From Nitrosomonas sp. Is79A3 (GTDB taxonomy: Bacteria > Pseudomonadota > Gammaproteobacteria > Burkholderiales > Nitrosomonadaceae), in the NCBI RefSeq assembly GCF_000219585.1, contig NC_015731.1, forward strand, positions 806,001 to 870,000: DNA of 64,000 bases, read 5' to 3'. The notes under the pieces are model-generated. The model was given only the letters and a program-made list of their open reading frames with translations. It had not been told where the DNA came from and did not search any database. Each line of letters opens with the position of its first letter. The first letter of the stretch is position 1. This document shows, piece after piece, positions 9,984-18,170 of this stretch. The translations under genes were made by a program, and so were the position numbers.

Positions 9984-10724
9984 TTACTTCCCTAAATCAA
10001 TCAGAAAAAGCCGGATGCGTTCGGCATTCATGCCCAGATCACCTTTCCCGACCCGGGAAGCGGAACGCATATCGACTTGTGTCTTGTTTCCCGCTGCTTG
10101 TACCCGAATTACTACATCATCCTTGAAGCCCATGATGCGTGTGGTGTCTGTTGCTTCGATTCTGCCATTTGCAGCAGAAGCAGCGGCAATCTCCCAGCCA
10201 CGTTTTTTCACCAATGCGACTGCTTGTTCAAAAACCTGATCAGAGGGACGATTAATGAACAGCGGAGTCAGATCGGGATAGCCTGCTTTCTGTAAGGCGG
10301 CCAAATTCTCCGGCTCAGGCCGATCCAGAGAATTATGCGCCGGTGTGCGTAGCGCCTTGATTGCCACAAACTCAGGCGGATGCGCCAGATCTGTCGTAAT
10401 ATCATGAATACGTGGTGTCCCGGCCCCCGCCATGATAGTCATTAAAACTGGCGTCACGACTAAAAATCCTAGAGTTGATCCAGCCAGTGTAGGGGCAATT
10501 TCAGTTTCTTTTGTTTTGATTGCACGCAATGTTCCAATCAATCCAACAATGATGGCCAGAAATCCGGTTAGTACAGTACCCGCGAGACCCAATAAGGCTG
10601 GTTGAAAACCAATCATGCTGAATTGATGACCGAAGATAGCCAGAGCTGCTATTAGGACAGCAAGCAACGAAAGTCTGAGGCTCCATCGGGTAAAATCAAA
10701 TAGTTTATTCATAGTCGATATCAT
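9984..10724 (-). CDS. DUF1499 membrane protein
   Basis: A 246-residue protein with an N-terminal membrane portion of about three helices (residues 14-35, 41-62 and 85-102) and a C-terminal soluble domain (about 105-246). That domain contains HDITTDLAHPPEFVAIKALR and ends with VDMRSASRVGKGDLGMNAERIRLFLIDL, the characteristic ending of DUF1499. Function of the family is unknown. It precedes the antiporter on the same strand, 114 bases apart, so they may be co-transcribed. Confidence 0.8.
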   Translation of the reverse strand: MISTMNKLFDFTRWSLRLSLLAVLIAALAIFGHQFSMIGFQPALLGLAGTVLTGFLAIIVGLIGTLRAIKTKETEIAPTLAGSTLGFLVVTPVLMTIMAGAGTPRIHDITTDLAHPPEFVAIKALRTPAHNSLDRPEPENLAALQKAGYPDLTPLFINRPSDQVFEQAVALVKKRGWEIAAASAANGRIEATDTTRIMGFKDDVVIRVQAAGNKTQVDMRSASRVGKGDLGMNAERIRLFLIDLGK

Positions 10725-10961
10725 TTTAAGTAAGGTTAATAAAATAAGTAGGGATCGCCATTTTTACCAATCCTATAACTCGACCAAATATAACCGATGT
10801 GCCTTGGTATCTGAAAATGGGCTTATTTTCTTGACTTGAAAGAAGCTGATTAATATTTCATTATCCTGTAAGATAATTCTCGCCCATCTACCTGGAAAGC
10901 TCAAATTATTTGGTTCAAAGCCGTTGCTATCTCTTTTTATAAATATCCTCAGCATTATTGC

Positions 10962-12668
10962 ATGAAGAAGCTTCTGCAATTGCCTTTCGCTGTCATTGTG
11001 ATGTTTTTCTGGATTTTTCCGGCCAGTGCGGAAAAGCTGGATGTTGCCATAGAATACAAAGAAACGATCGGTCAATATATTCAGATTTACCAGAGTGACG
11101 ATAGCCACGCAAGCATGCGCGATGCTTTGGATGCATTCAATAAAGGGCATTTCGCTTTATCCGCTAATTCCGTTATTAATTTTGGCATCGGCTCAAAACC
11201 GATATGGCTTGCACTTCAAATTAGCAATTCCGGGGAAACCGCTATTCATCGAAACCTGTTGTTTGAAACCGCCTGGCTGGATAAAATCGATGTTTATTTT
11301 CTCCAACGAGATCAAGTAATCAACAGTTATCACACTGGCGACAATCTGCCATTTTCAAAGCGCCCTCTCAATCATCGTTTCTTTGTCATGGGGCATGATT
11401 TTGCACAGGATAAAACCACAGTCTTGATCAGGATAGAATCAGCCGACGCAATGGTTTTGCCCATTTATTTTATGAGCACTGAGAAGCTAAATGATAGAGA
11501 TGTGCTGCAAGCCTATAGTTATGGTTTTATGTACGGTGTCATCCTGGCTTTGGTTGCTTACAATTTTATGTTGTACATAGGGTTAAGAATTATCCCCTAT
11601 CTGCTTTATTCACTCTATCTCTTATTCTTTTTAGCACTGAATGCTGCTTATACCGGTCACGGCTACCAATGGTTGTGGGCTGAATCGCCCCAATGGCAAC
11701 AATGGGCCAATCCGATTCTGATGATGGTCTGTACCGTGAGCGGGTTTGCATTTGCATTACACTTTCTAGCTATCAAAACAGCTTGGCCTCGCATTTATCA
11801 CGTGATTATCCTAAGCTGCGCCGGTTTTAGCGCATCAATACTTTTTGCGATGCTGGTCGATGAATTTGTCATCGCACTGTTGATATCAATTGTTTTCATT
11901 TTCTTTTTTTACATTTCCTCAGTCATATTGAGTGCCATTTCGTTGCGCGCCGATAACAAGTTCGCCAAGTATTTTCTGCTGGCATCGATTTTCTCGATAT
12001 GCGGTGGAACTATAACGGCAAACGCCGTATGGGGATTCATTCCATTCAACTGGTTGACTTATCGGGCGACGGATATCGGCATGATGGTCGATGCGATTTT
12101 GCTGGCGCTGGCACTCGCCGAACGTTTTAACATCAATCAGAACGAGAAACTGGCGGCTGAGAGAATGGCCGGAATTGATTTGTTGACCGACTTGAATAAC
12201 CGGAGGTCGTTTTATAAATTTGTGCAACCGATCTGGGCCATGAGTGTACGCAGCAAAAGTAGTACATCGGTCATCATGCTGGATATCGATCATTTCAAGG
12301 TGTTTAATGACAATTATGGCCATGCATTGGGAGATCGTGTTTTGGTGCAATTGTCGGAGACCTTGCAGAAAGAAGCACGTAGCGGAGATATTCTGGCGCG
12401 GTGGGGCGGGGAAGAGTTTCTCGTTTTTCTGCCGGAAACGCGATTGTCAGATGCCGCAACCATTGCGGAAAGGATGCGCAAAAAAATTGCCACTATCCAG
12501 ATTGCCACCGATAAGGAAGAAAAACTCTCATTTACCGCCAGCTTGGGAGTTGCCAGTACCTTAGATGTTACTATATCTTTGGATGAATTGATCTCCCAGG
12601 CAGACCAGCAACTTTACCGGGCCAAGAAGCAGGGGCGTAACTGTGTGTGCTCAGACCTATCCGGCTAA
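10962..12668 (+). CDS. Membrane diguanylate cyclase with 7TMR-DISM sensor
   Basis: A 568-residue enzyme predicted to make cyclic di-GMP. Order: signal peptide (1-23), a periplasmic 7TMR-DISMED2-type beta-sandwich (about 30-175, with FGIGSKPIWLALQISN), seven membrane helices (about 185-390) and a GGDEF domain starting at TDLNNRRSF. The active-site motif is GGEEF at 482-486. The inhibitory I-site RxxD (RSGD, 473-476) lies five residues before it, so both catalysis and product feedback look intact. The domain layout implies control by a periplasmic ligand, identity unknown. It runs toward a small gene on the other strand with only 16 bases between. Confidence 0.92.
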   Translation: MKKLLQLPFAVIVMFFWIFPASAEKLDVAIEYKETIGQYIQIYQSDDSHASMRDALDAFNKGHFALSANSVINFGIGSKPIWLALQISNSGETAIHRNLLFETAWLDKIDVYFLQRDQVINSYHTGDNLPFSKRPLNHRFFVMGHDFAQDKTTVLIRIESADAMVLPIYFMSTEKLNDRDVLQAYSYGFMYGVILALVAYNFMLYIGLRIIPYLLYSLYLLFFLALNAAYTGHGYQWLWAESPQWQQWANPILMMVCTVSGFAFALHFLAIKTAWPRIYHVIILSCAGFSASILFAMLVDEFVIALLISIVFIFFFYISSVILSAISLRADNKFAKYFLLASIFSICGGTITANAVWGFIPFNWLTYRATDIGMMVDAILLALALAERFNINQNEKLAAERMAGIDLLTDLNNRRSFYKFVQPIWAMSVRSKSSTSVIMLDIDHFKVFNDNYGHALGDRVLVQLSETLQKEARSGDILARWGGEEFLVFLPETRLSDAATIAERMRKKIATIQIATDKEEKLSFTASLGVASTLDVTISLDELISQADQQLYRAKKQGRNCVCSDLSG

Positions 12669-12684
12669 GACAGCCTCCTAGCTG

Positions 12685-12879
12685 CTAATGCAGTCTCAAA
12701 GACTCGAATGTGATTTCACACTCTTCGTCATCATCAAAAGTATCATGGCTAGTCTCTAGCTCATCAATGATCTGAACGATCCGGCTATCAGGAATCAAGC
12801 CATCCGCTAAAGCTTCATCATCGCCATCAATTGCATCCATAACCTCTGCAGTATCGGCAAAGAATTTCTTGTTTATCAT
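12685..12879 (-). CDS. Asp/Glu-rich small protein, paralogue of the one at 17868
   Basis: A 64-residue, very acidic protein with no signal peptide or membrane helix. The start is well supported by GAGGAGG seven bases before the ATG. It shares with the 78-residue protein at 17868-18104 the MI(N/K) start, the core LAD--IP------IIDE-ET---FDD and the ending (I/V)T(F/L)(E/D)SL(G/R)L. The upstream DNA is also related (12943-12995 against 18171-18224). I recognise no family. A regulatory, metal-binding or precursor-peptide role is conceivable but unsupported. The two copies bracket the TIR-NACHT island. Confidence 0.7.
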   Translation of the reverse strand: MINKKFFADTAEVMDAIDGDDEALADGLIPDSRIVQIIDELETSHDTFDDDEECEITFESLRLH

Positions 12880-12942
12880 GACAAACCTCCTCGCTGCATT
12901 TGTTGATCACATTACTAGTAGAGCATAGGGCTATGCAACATA

Positions 12943-12995
12943 AATTAAAGATTACAAACGATTTTCCCTGGCAATTTGATAGTATGGAGTATGCC
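12943..12995 (-). promoter_or_regulatory. Conserved upstream block of the acidic-protein gene, copy 1
   Basis: Compared with 18171-18224, the first 34 bases match at about 29 positions, and the core TTTTCCC-GGCAATT is shared. Both blocks sit about 65 bases upstream of paralogous small genes and point the same way. This suggests a shared promoter or leader duplicated with the gene. No clean -35/-10 or -24/-12 pair is evident. Confidence 0.45.
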
Positions 12996-13052
12996 CTTCA
13001 GCAACGCCGCCAGTTGCCTGAATTGCCGAATTTGTTTGCAGGCCCGCCTTTA

Positions 13053-13192
13053 CAGGCCGTTGAAAAACTATCTGCGTTGCCGCTGCGGTGTTAAAAACAG
13101 ACTCAAAATGCTCATTTATCACGCATAAACTGCGTTTTTTCGCCTGTTTTTGCCTTGCATCGGCTGCCTCGAAAACGTTTTTCAACGGCCTG
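13053..13192. repeat. ~140-bp inverted-terminus element, copy A (complete)
   Basis: The element is bounded by perfect 15-bp inverted termini, AGGCCGTTGAAAAAC (13054-13068) and its complement (13177-13191). The interior is shared with copies at 34151-34203, 38863-38956 and 41519-41657. It has no transposase gene, so it resembles a MITE or a non-autonomous element. No clear target duplication is seen at its edges. It occupies most of the gap between the small acidic gene and the 159-residue gene. Confidence 0.8.
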
Positions 13193-13299
13193 TTAGAGTG
13201 ATACGATTATCTGACTGCATTCCATTTCCATTAGGTTGGAATAGGAAGTATTCTTTGCGATTCTTATTCAAACTGAGTCAGCGTTATTGAGGCCAAATC

Positions 13300-13779
13300 A
13301 TGAAAATTAAAGATCTGTTTGAAAACTGGAACCTGACCGGACTCAAAATCAAGGCATCGTTCTTGGAAATGGAATGGAAGCCCTCCGATCCCGATAAAGC
13401 GGCCGCATGGGATCTCTATGTAGAACTCGTAACACGCATCACCACGCAACCGCTGGCGGACGAAGATGGCGTGGAACAAACTGCACTGACCAGCATTCAC
13501 GACTTGTTCGACCTCACCCGGCAAACCCTCAAAACGCATGGCTATGCGTGCGAACAATTTGCCAAAATCGCCATCGTGGTACTCAACCAAGTGGTGCGGC
13601 CATTTACCGCCAAATGGCATCGCAAAAGCCAGAACGGCGCTTTTGCTTCTCCCGATGACTGCCAGCAATTCCGCCAGGAACTGCAAGTCTTACAAACGCA
13701 ACTGAGAAATTACACTCACCTGCTGGCCGAACTTGCCGGGGTGGAAGATTTGACGGAGATCGAAGCGGAAAATTTGTAG
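13300..13779 (+). CDS. Hypothetical protein upstream of a TIR gene remnant
   Basis: A soluble, mostly helical 159-residue protein, with no signal peptide or membrane helix. The ATG at 13300 has GAGG eight bases upstream. Conserved-looking features are the opening FENWNLTGLKIKASFLEMEW, the segment VVRPFTAKWHRKS and a helical C-terminus ending ELAGVEDLTEIEAENL. I have an impression that similar small proteins sit next to TIR-domain genes, but I cannot name a family. Here a broken TIR gene begins 38 bases downstream on the same strand, so this may be the surviving partner of a two-gene unit. The intact TIR-NACHT gene runs toward it from the other strand. Confidence 0.6.
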   Translation: MKIKDLFENWNLTGLKIKASFLEMEWKPSDPDKAAAWDLYVELVTRITTQPLADEDGVEQTALTSIHDLFDLTRQTLKTHGYACEQFAKIAIVVLNQVVRPFTAKWHRKSQNGAFASPDDCQQFRQELQVLQTQLRNYTHLLAELAGVEDLTEIEAENL

Positions 13780-13817
13780 CCTATAATCACAGCCATCAGC
13801 AATCGATGCCATTCATC

Positions 13818-14023
13818 ATGCCGGAAACCGAGGCTCAAACTATCAAACCAATATTCCTCAGCTTCAGCCGCACTGATCGTGACGTCGGCGTGCAGGGATG
13901 GATAACTCTATGCGTTTTGCGGATTCATGGGGGCTACGGCGGCATGTGCTGAAGCCAATCCGCATCAAACCCGGCGATTTACGGCAGAAAAATTCAAGCA
14001 CCGCTTCGCGGCGCTATCAGTGA
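13818..14023 (+). pseudogene. Remnant of a TIR-domain gene
   Basis: An ATG at 13818 opens a frame whose residues 9-23 read IKPIFLSFSRTDRDV, the beta-A strand and following loop of a bacterial TIR domain. After about 25 residues the protein stops resembling TIR and the frame ends at 13952. A second frame, entered near 13900, continues as MRFADSWGLRRHVLKPIRIK and stops at 14023; it may be the tail of the lost protein. A TIR domain needs about 130 residues, so this is a start fused to an end by deletion. It begins 38 bases after the 159-residue gene, as in an operon. Confidence 0.5.
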
Positions 14024-14065
14024 ACAGCAAACCAGCGCTTCAGCGGCCAGCGCGCCAGCGATCCG

Positions 14066-16930
14066 CTATTCGATGGGGGACGAACACAATACCCGGAAAC
14101 CGAGATTGCCGCGGCGATAGGCCGGATGGTAGCTGACGCGCACCGACGCGCGCACGTTGACCGGATAATAGAACCAGGAACCACCGCGCAGTACGCGGGC
14201 CTCGTTGCCCGATAATTGGCAATTTTCTGACATGTCGTATTCATTCAAGCACCATTCCCAGACATTGCCGGCCATATCCAGCACACCATCAGGCGAAGCG
14301 GCATGCGAATATAGCCCAACTGCGGAAGTTCTTCCGAGATTGAATTCACAATTAGAAAAATCTTTCTGGAATTCATTCCCCCAAGGATAGTTCAAACCTT
14401 GTGTCCCACGTGCCGCCCGTTCCCATTGTTGTTCTGTTGGCAAACTCACCATAAAACCCCGTCGATCACTAAGCCAGCGGCAGAAGGCTATCGCCTCATA
14501 CCAACTGACTGTTTCCCGTGGTGCATTGGGTTCGCTCCAGTCGGGTGAAGCGGGTGCATCCAAGCGCTCATGCAACACCTGCCACCCCTGCCACCCCTGC
14601 CACCAATGATCATCCTGATAACCACCGGCATCGATAAATGCCTGAAACTGGGCATGCGTGATCGGGTAACGGGCGATATGAAATTCCGGCAGCGGAGAGT
14701 GTTCATCATCTTGATAAACAAAGGCAGTAGAGGGAATTTTGACCCAATCGATATCCGGCAAACCATCCGCGCGCAAACCGACGCCTTTACGGTTGTCCAG
14801 TCCAAAATTTCCCAATGCACGACCAATGGCGGCACGCGCAGCGGGATGCGGCTCCTGTGCAATGTCGGTCATGCGAGTAAACCATTGGTTGGCAATGGTT
14901 GAAAGTGCCTCGGATGATAAATTTATTTTTCCCACATGTTGCCAGATTGTGCTGGCAACCTCCGGATTGGCTTGGGCCAACCAGGCAATTAAGTGTAGCT
15001 GTGCGTCAGTATCGTTGCCGCACGATTCGGCGGCGATTTCCGCGACGACTTCCCAGCCAGACCGCTCCCACCAGGTTGCTTGAGGCCAGAAATCATTCGC
15101 AGTCTTGTCACTGGAATGGCTAGCATCCAACAATAGACGGCTGGCGAGATATTCCTGTAACAATTGATGCGTAAAGCGGATATCACTACCGCTTTGCTGT
15201 AGTACGCTCGCATCGATGGAAAATTTGATTAGATCATCCGTTAAGCTGGCCGGACATTGTGAGCGCAATAGCGTGGTTTGCGCGCCATCTGATTGTTGTG
15301 TATTTGCGGTGTTTTGCATTGCTTCAGCTAGCGCCACTAGAGCCGCTTCCCAGTCAGTCCGAGCGGGAACATGTTCATGACGGTTCTCGCGTGCCGTTTG
15401 TTCGCGTTCATACAAAAGCTGCAGGAATCCTTGGAATAACTGGGCGCGATTGCTGGGTACTTGCTTGAGTGCAATAAAAACATGCAACAAATAAGGATTC
15501 GACGCCAGTCGTAATAAACTGCGCGGATTAAAGCGCACTTCCCGCCATAATTGATTTTGCTGCCAGGATGTATCGATGTTCGGGTTTTCCTTGGGGATTT
15601 TTTTAGCACTCCAGAACAAATCCAGATCTGCACCGGCTTTATGCCAGATCTCCCACACTTGCCGGATATCATCACCGCCGGCTAAGTGCCAGAACCGGTC
15701 TTGGGCAGCTTGAGCGGCATTGGATCCATCTTGCAGCAAATTAAATGCCCGTTCCAGAAAAACCATAATTTGCGATGGCTTTAATGGCTGCAATACCAAG
15801 GTATCAAATGGTAAATAACAATCCCCGGTAAAATCTTTTTCACGGCAACTGACCATGACACTGGCAAAGCGCTCATCTTGCGCCAGACACTTAATCTGCT
15901 CAACCTTGAATTTGCGCTGCCCTGGAGGAATTTCGTTCATGCCGTCCAGCAGCAGTACAGCCCGTCGCAGGTCACGCAATGTTGAAAAATAGCGGCCAAG
16001 TTTGCCCAATTGATCCTCAATAAAATCTTCCAACGATATGGCTTCGCGCGTCCAGGACCCCAGCGGCACCAGTAATGGAATCGGCGCATGTTCATCTTGC
16101 AGCGCTTTTCGGGCATATTCAATTGAAATTCGCTGTAACGAAAACGACTTACCCGCACCAGGTTCACCCAATACCGCCAAGCGTCGCACCGGCTTGTCTT
16201 CTAAATCCCGGTAAGCATCCAGCGCATCCGTATAAGTTTTTTCGATGACTTGCTCATGCGCTATTTGATCCACTTTAAAAGCCCGGAAAATTGCATCGGT
16301 ATCAACCCGAAGCGATTTCATTACCCGCTCGGGAGAAAGCGAACGGCGTTCGCAGGCTTCCAACGCCACATAACGACTTTCCAGATCGGATAAATCCTTG
16401 TTGATCAGATCATTAAGATAGGTTAATTCATCCCGGCGCTGCGGGCTGGCAGAAGTTTGTGTGTAATTGTTTTCAGAAAGTGGCGCAATATTTGGGGTGC
16501 GGTTTTGCAGCGCAGGCAAAATTTCGGCTAATTTTCGGGTCAATCGGTCCAGTGTATCTTGCGGATCAGAATGCGCTTCGATCGGTTGCTTTTCTTGGAT
16601 GTAGAAAGGTAAGCTGACATTATCAATACGCAGTGCTACAACTTGCTTTTTCAATTTATCTGAATACAACATTTCCCGCTCTTGCCAGCCACACTGATCA
16701 GTATCTTTTCCTACAATGCAAACCACCACATCGGACTTTTCAATGCCACGTTGTATGCTGCGATACCAATTGTCGTTGCCTTCCTCAATCGACCGCTCAT
16801 CCCGCCAGACTTCGGCACCCTGTTGTTCGAGGTGGGATTGTATCCGCTCCGACCAAGTGTGCGCATTTCCGCCGCGCGCGTAACTGATAAATATCCGTAG
16901 TTTCGCAAGTTGATTAGTTGTTGCCGTCAT
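14066..16930 (-). CDS. TIR-NACHT-FGE/C-lectin protein, putative immune effector
   Basis: A 954-residue multidomain protein. Residues 10-150 form a TIR domain (KLRIFISYARGG, with a WQERE segment where NAD-cleaving TIRs carry the catalytic Glu). Residues about 250-420 form a NACHT-type ATPase with Walker A GEPGAGKS (255-262) and Walker B LLLDGMNEI (D329). A helical middle region follows. From about 717 on is an FGE-sulfatase/C-type-lectin fold domain (GNVWEWCLNEYD, RVLRGGSWFY, NLGFRV). By analogy with prokaryotic NLR-like conflict proteins, the C-lectin part could sense a ligand, NACHT oligomerise and TIR consume NAD+. The start at 16930 is chosen because AAAAGA precedes it and TIR begins ten residues on; an upstream start would add 36 unconvincing residues. 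Confidence 0.85.
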   Translation of the reverse strand: MTATTNQLAKLRIFISYARGGNAHTWSERIQSHLEQQGAEVWRDERSIEEGNDNWYRSIQRGIEKSDVVVCIVGKDTDQCGWQEREMLYSDKLKKQVVALRIDNVSLPFYIQEKQPIEAHSDPQDTLDRLTRKLAEILPALQNRTPNIAPLSENNYTQTSASPQRRDELTYLNDLINKDLSDLESRYVALEACERRSLSPERVMKSLRVDTDAIFRAFKVDQIAHEQVIEKTYTDALDAYRDLEDKPVRRLAVLGEPGAGKSFSLQRISIEYARKALQDEHAPIPLLVPLGSWTREAISLEDFIEDQLGKLGRYFSTLRDLRRAVLLLDGMNEIPPGQRKFKVEQIKCLAQDERFASVMVSCREKDFTGDCYLPFDTLVLQPLKPSQIMVFLERAFNLLQDGSNAAQAAQDRFWHLAGGDDIRQVWEIWHKAGADLDLFWSAKKIPKENPNIDTSWQQNQLWREVRFNPRSLLRLASNPYLLHVFIALKQVPSNRAQLFQGFLQLLYEREQTARENRHEHVPARTDWEAALVALAEAMQNTANTQQSDGAQTTLLRSQCPASLTDDLIKFSIDASVLQQSGSDIRFTHQLLQEYLASRLLLDASHSSDKTANDFWPQATWWERSGWEVVAEIAAESCGNDTDAQLHLIAWLAQANPEVASTIWQHVGKINLSSEALSTIANQWFTRMTDIAQEPHPAARAAIGRALGNFGLDNRKGVGLRADGLPDIDWVKIPSTAFVYQDDEHSPLPEFHIARYPITHAQFQAFIDAGGYQDDHWWQGWQGWQVLHERLDAPASPDWSEPNAPRETVSWYEAIAFCRWLSDRRGFMVSLPTEQQWERAARGTQGLNYPWGNEFQKDFSNCEFNLGRTSAVGLYSHAASPDGVLDMAGNVWEWCLNEYDMSENCQLSGNEARVLRGGSWFYYPVNVRASVRVSYHPAYRRGNLGFRVLCSSPIE

Positions 16931-17008
16931 TCTTTTAAAGCCTGATGAAAATGGCGTGGATTCGTGTACTTGTAGATTATAGTTGGCGGTATTATAAGCA
17001 AGTAATAG

Positions 17009-17164
17009 TGCATCAGGTGGATATGTGGCGCAAATCAAGAGAACAGTTTTGCTCGTTCATTTGACTGGCGGGTACGTAATGCCAAACCACATCCTTGGGG
17101 TGCTTTGAACGTGACTTTGTTTAGTCAGGTGTGCCAACGGTTCAATCAGATTATCCAGCTTTGA
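17009..17164 (+). pseudogene. Possible decayed coding fragment
   Basis: Between the TIR-NACHT gene and the Nudix gene, one plus-strand frame stays open for 51 codons and reads plausibly as protein near its end (RNAKPHPWGALNVTLFSQ, then VCQRFNQIIQL). It lacks a start codon. It could be the tail of a deleted gene, but I do not recognise the family and chance is possible. Nothing else is visible in this gap. Confidence 0.2.
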
Positions 17165-17192
17165 TTGCGGATTAATCCCCAATCCCGATTAC

Positions 17193-17807
17193 TCAAACTG
17201 CCCACATGGTTCTTACCTGATCTCGATTTAAGGCCAACCACTGCAAGGCGATGATTGCGCTGACTGAATTGATTTTTCCGGCTTGTAATAACGCGAGTGC
17301 TGTATCCACTGCAACGACATGTACTTTGATATCTTCGCCTTCTTCACTGGCACCATGAACGCCACCGGCATGCGTCGTATCAACCCGGCCGCAGAATAAA
17401 GCAACGCTTTCTGTAGTGCCGCCAGGGCTGACCAGAAAGTTATACAATGGAATCAAGTCGGTAATGATGCAATTGGCTTCTTCGATGCTTTCGCGTTTTA
17501 CTACGTCTTCTGTCGTTTCATCCGCTTCGATGATGCCGGCTACAATTTCCATTAACCATGGCCCGCCGGGAGCATTCAGGGCGCCAACGCGGAATTGCTC
17601 TATCAGGACGACTTCATCGCGGATTGGATCATATGGCAGGACTGCGGCGGCGTGACCACGTTCGAATACCTCGCGTACCAGCGGGTGACTCCAGTCACCG
17701 CTGAATAATCGATGACGCAAACGGTAACGCTCGATACGAAAGAAGCCTTCAAAACAAACTGTTTTCTCTAAAATTTCTACGTCTGTATTCACCGTTACTT
17801 GTTCCAT
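17193..17807 (-). CDS. nudF: Nudix hydrolase, ADP-ribose pyrophosphatase type
   Basis: A 204-residue Nudix enzyme. The Nudix box fits G-x5-E-x7-RE-x2-EE (GIIEADETTEDVVKRESIEE), which binds the catalytic Mg2+. The preceding RVGALNAPGGPWLMEIVAG segment and the length are those of bacterial ADP-ribose pyrophosphatase (NudF/YqiE), which splits ADP-ribose to AMP and ribose 5-phosphate. Substrate is inferred from the family. nudF is an ordinary housekeeping gene in proteobacteria. Here it stands between the TIR-NACHT gene and an acidic small gene, where TIR NADases would generate ADP-ribose compounds, so a link is possible but unproven. Confidence 0.85.
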   Translation of the reverse strand: MEQVTVNTDVEILEKTVCFEGFFRIERYRLRHRLFSGDWSHPLVREVFERGHAAAVLPYDPIRDEVVLIEQFRVGALNAPGGPWLMEIVAGIIEADETTEDVVKRESIEEANCIITDLIPLYNFLVSPGGTTESVALFCGRVDTTHAGGVHGASEEGEDIKVHVVAVDTALALLQAGKINSVSAIIALQWLALNRDQVRTMWAV

Positions 17808-17867
17808 AGGAATAGATTGTTATGCTGCGTTCGCTATGCAACAAGTGCTGTTGTAGAGTTTGAGAAA

Positions 17868-18104
17868 CTAACGCAGTCCTAACGAGTCGAGCGTAACATC
17901 ATTATCGTCGTCATCGTCAAAATCATTTTTGACTGTTTCGAATTCGTTATCATCAAAATCATCTTTGACTGTCTCAAATTCGTCAATGATTTTTGCAAAT
18001 TTCCCCGGTGGGATTTTGCTATCCGCCAGCAGATCATCCTCATCATTTATACTATCAGCAGGATAAATGCCATCGTCATCATCAAAAGAAAGTTCTTTAA
18101 TCAT
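17868..18104 (-). CDS. Asp-rich small protein with internal 12-residue repeat
   Basis: A 78-residue, strongly acidic protein related to the 64-residue protein at 12685-12879. The ATG at 18104 lies eight bases after AAGGAGG, the best ribosome site in this region; an ATG two codons earlier is only two bases from it. The core LADSKIPPGKFAKIIDEFET is followed by a near-exact repeat of FETVK-DFDD, and the protein ends VTLDSLGLR. No membrane helix, signal peptide or known domain is visible. The function is unknown. Its upstream DNA resembles that of its paralogue. Confidence 0.7.
   Translation of the reverse strand: MIKELSFDDDDGIYPADSINDEDDLLADSKIPPGKFAKIIDEFETVKDDFDDNEFETVKNDFDDDDDNDVTLDSLGLR
17917..17982. 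repeat. 36-bp period tandem duplication inside the acidic-protein gene
   Basis: Bases 17917-17946 and 17953-17982 match at 27 of 30 positions with a period of 36 bases. The duplication therefore keeps the frame and doubles a 12-residue Asp/Glu segment. The paralogue at 12685 has a single unit, so the duplication is specific to this copy. Confidence 0.75.
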
Positions 18105-18170
18105 TGTCATCACCTCCTTCAAACATATTCTGAAAACAATGTTATTGATATCACACCCTATTGATACAAG

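Noticed and set aside
12900-13094. 64-codon frame on the plus strand beside the acidic small gene
   Set aside because: Its second half is the terminal sequence of repeat copy A and its first half is the conserved upstream block of the opposite gene.
12952-13185. Minus-strand frame containing KRSLCVINEHFE
   Set aside because: The same peptide appears in the copy C region (38660-38908), so it is an accident of the repeat, not a gene.
14066-14250. Diversity-generating retroelement cassette around the C-lectin end
   Set aside because: No reverse transcriptase gene and no template-like near copy of this region was seen in the window; kept only as a hypothesis.
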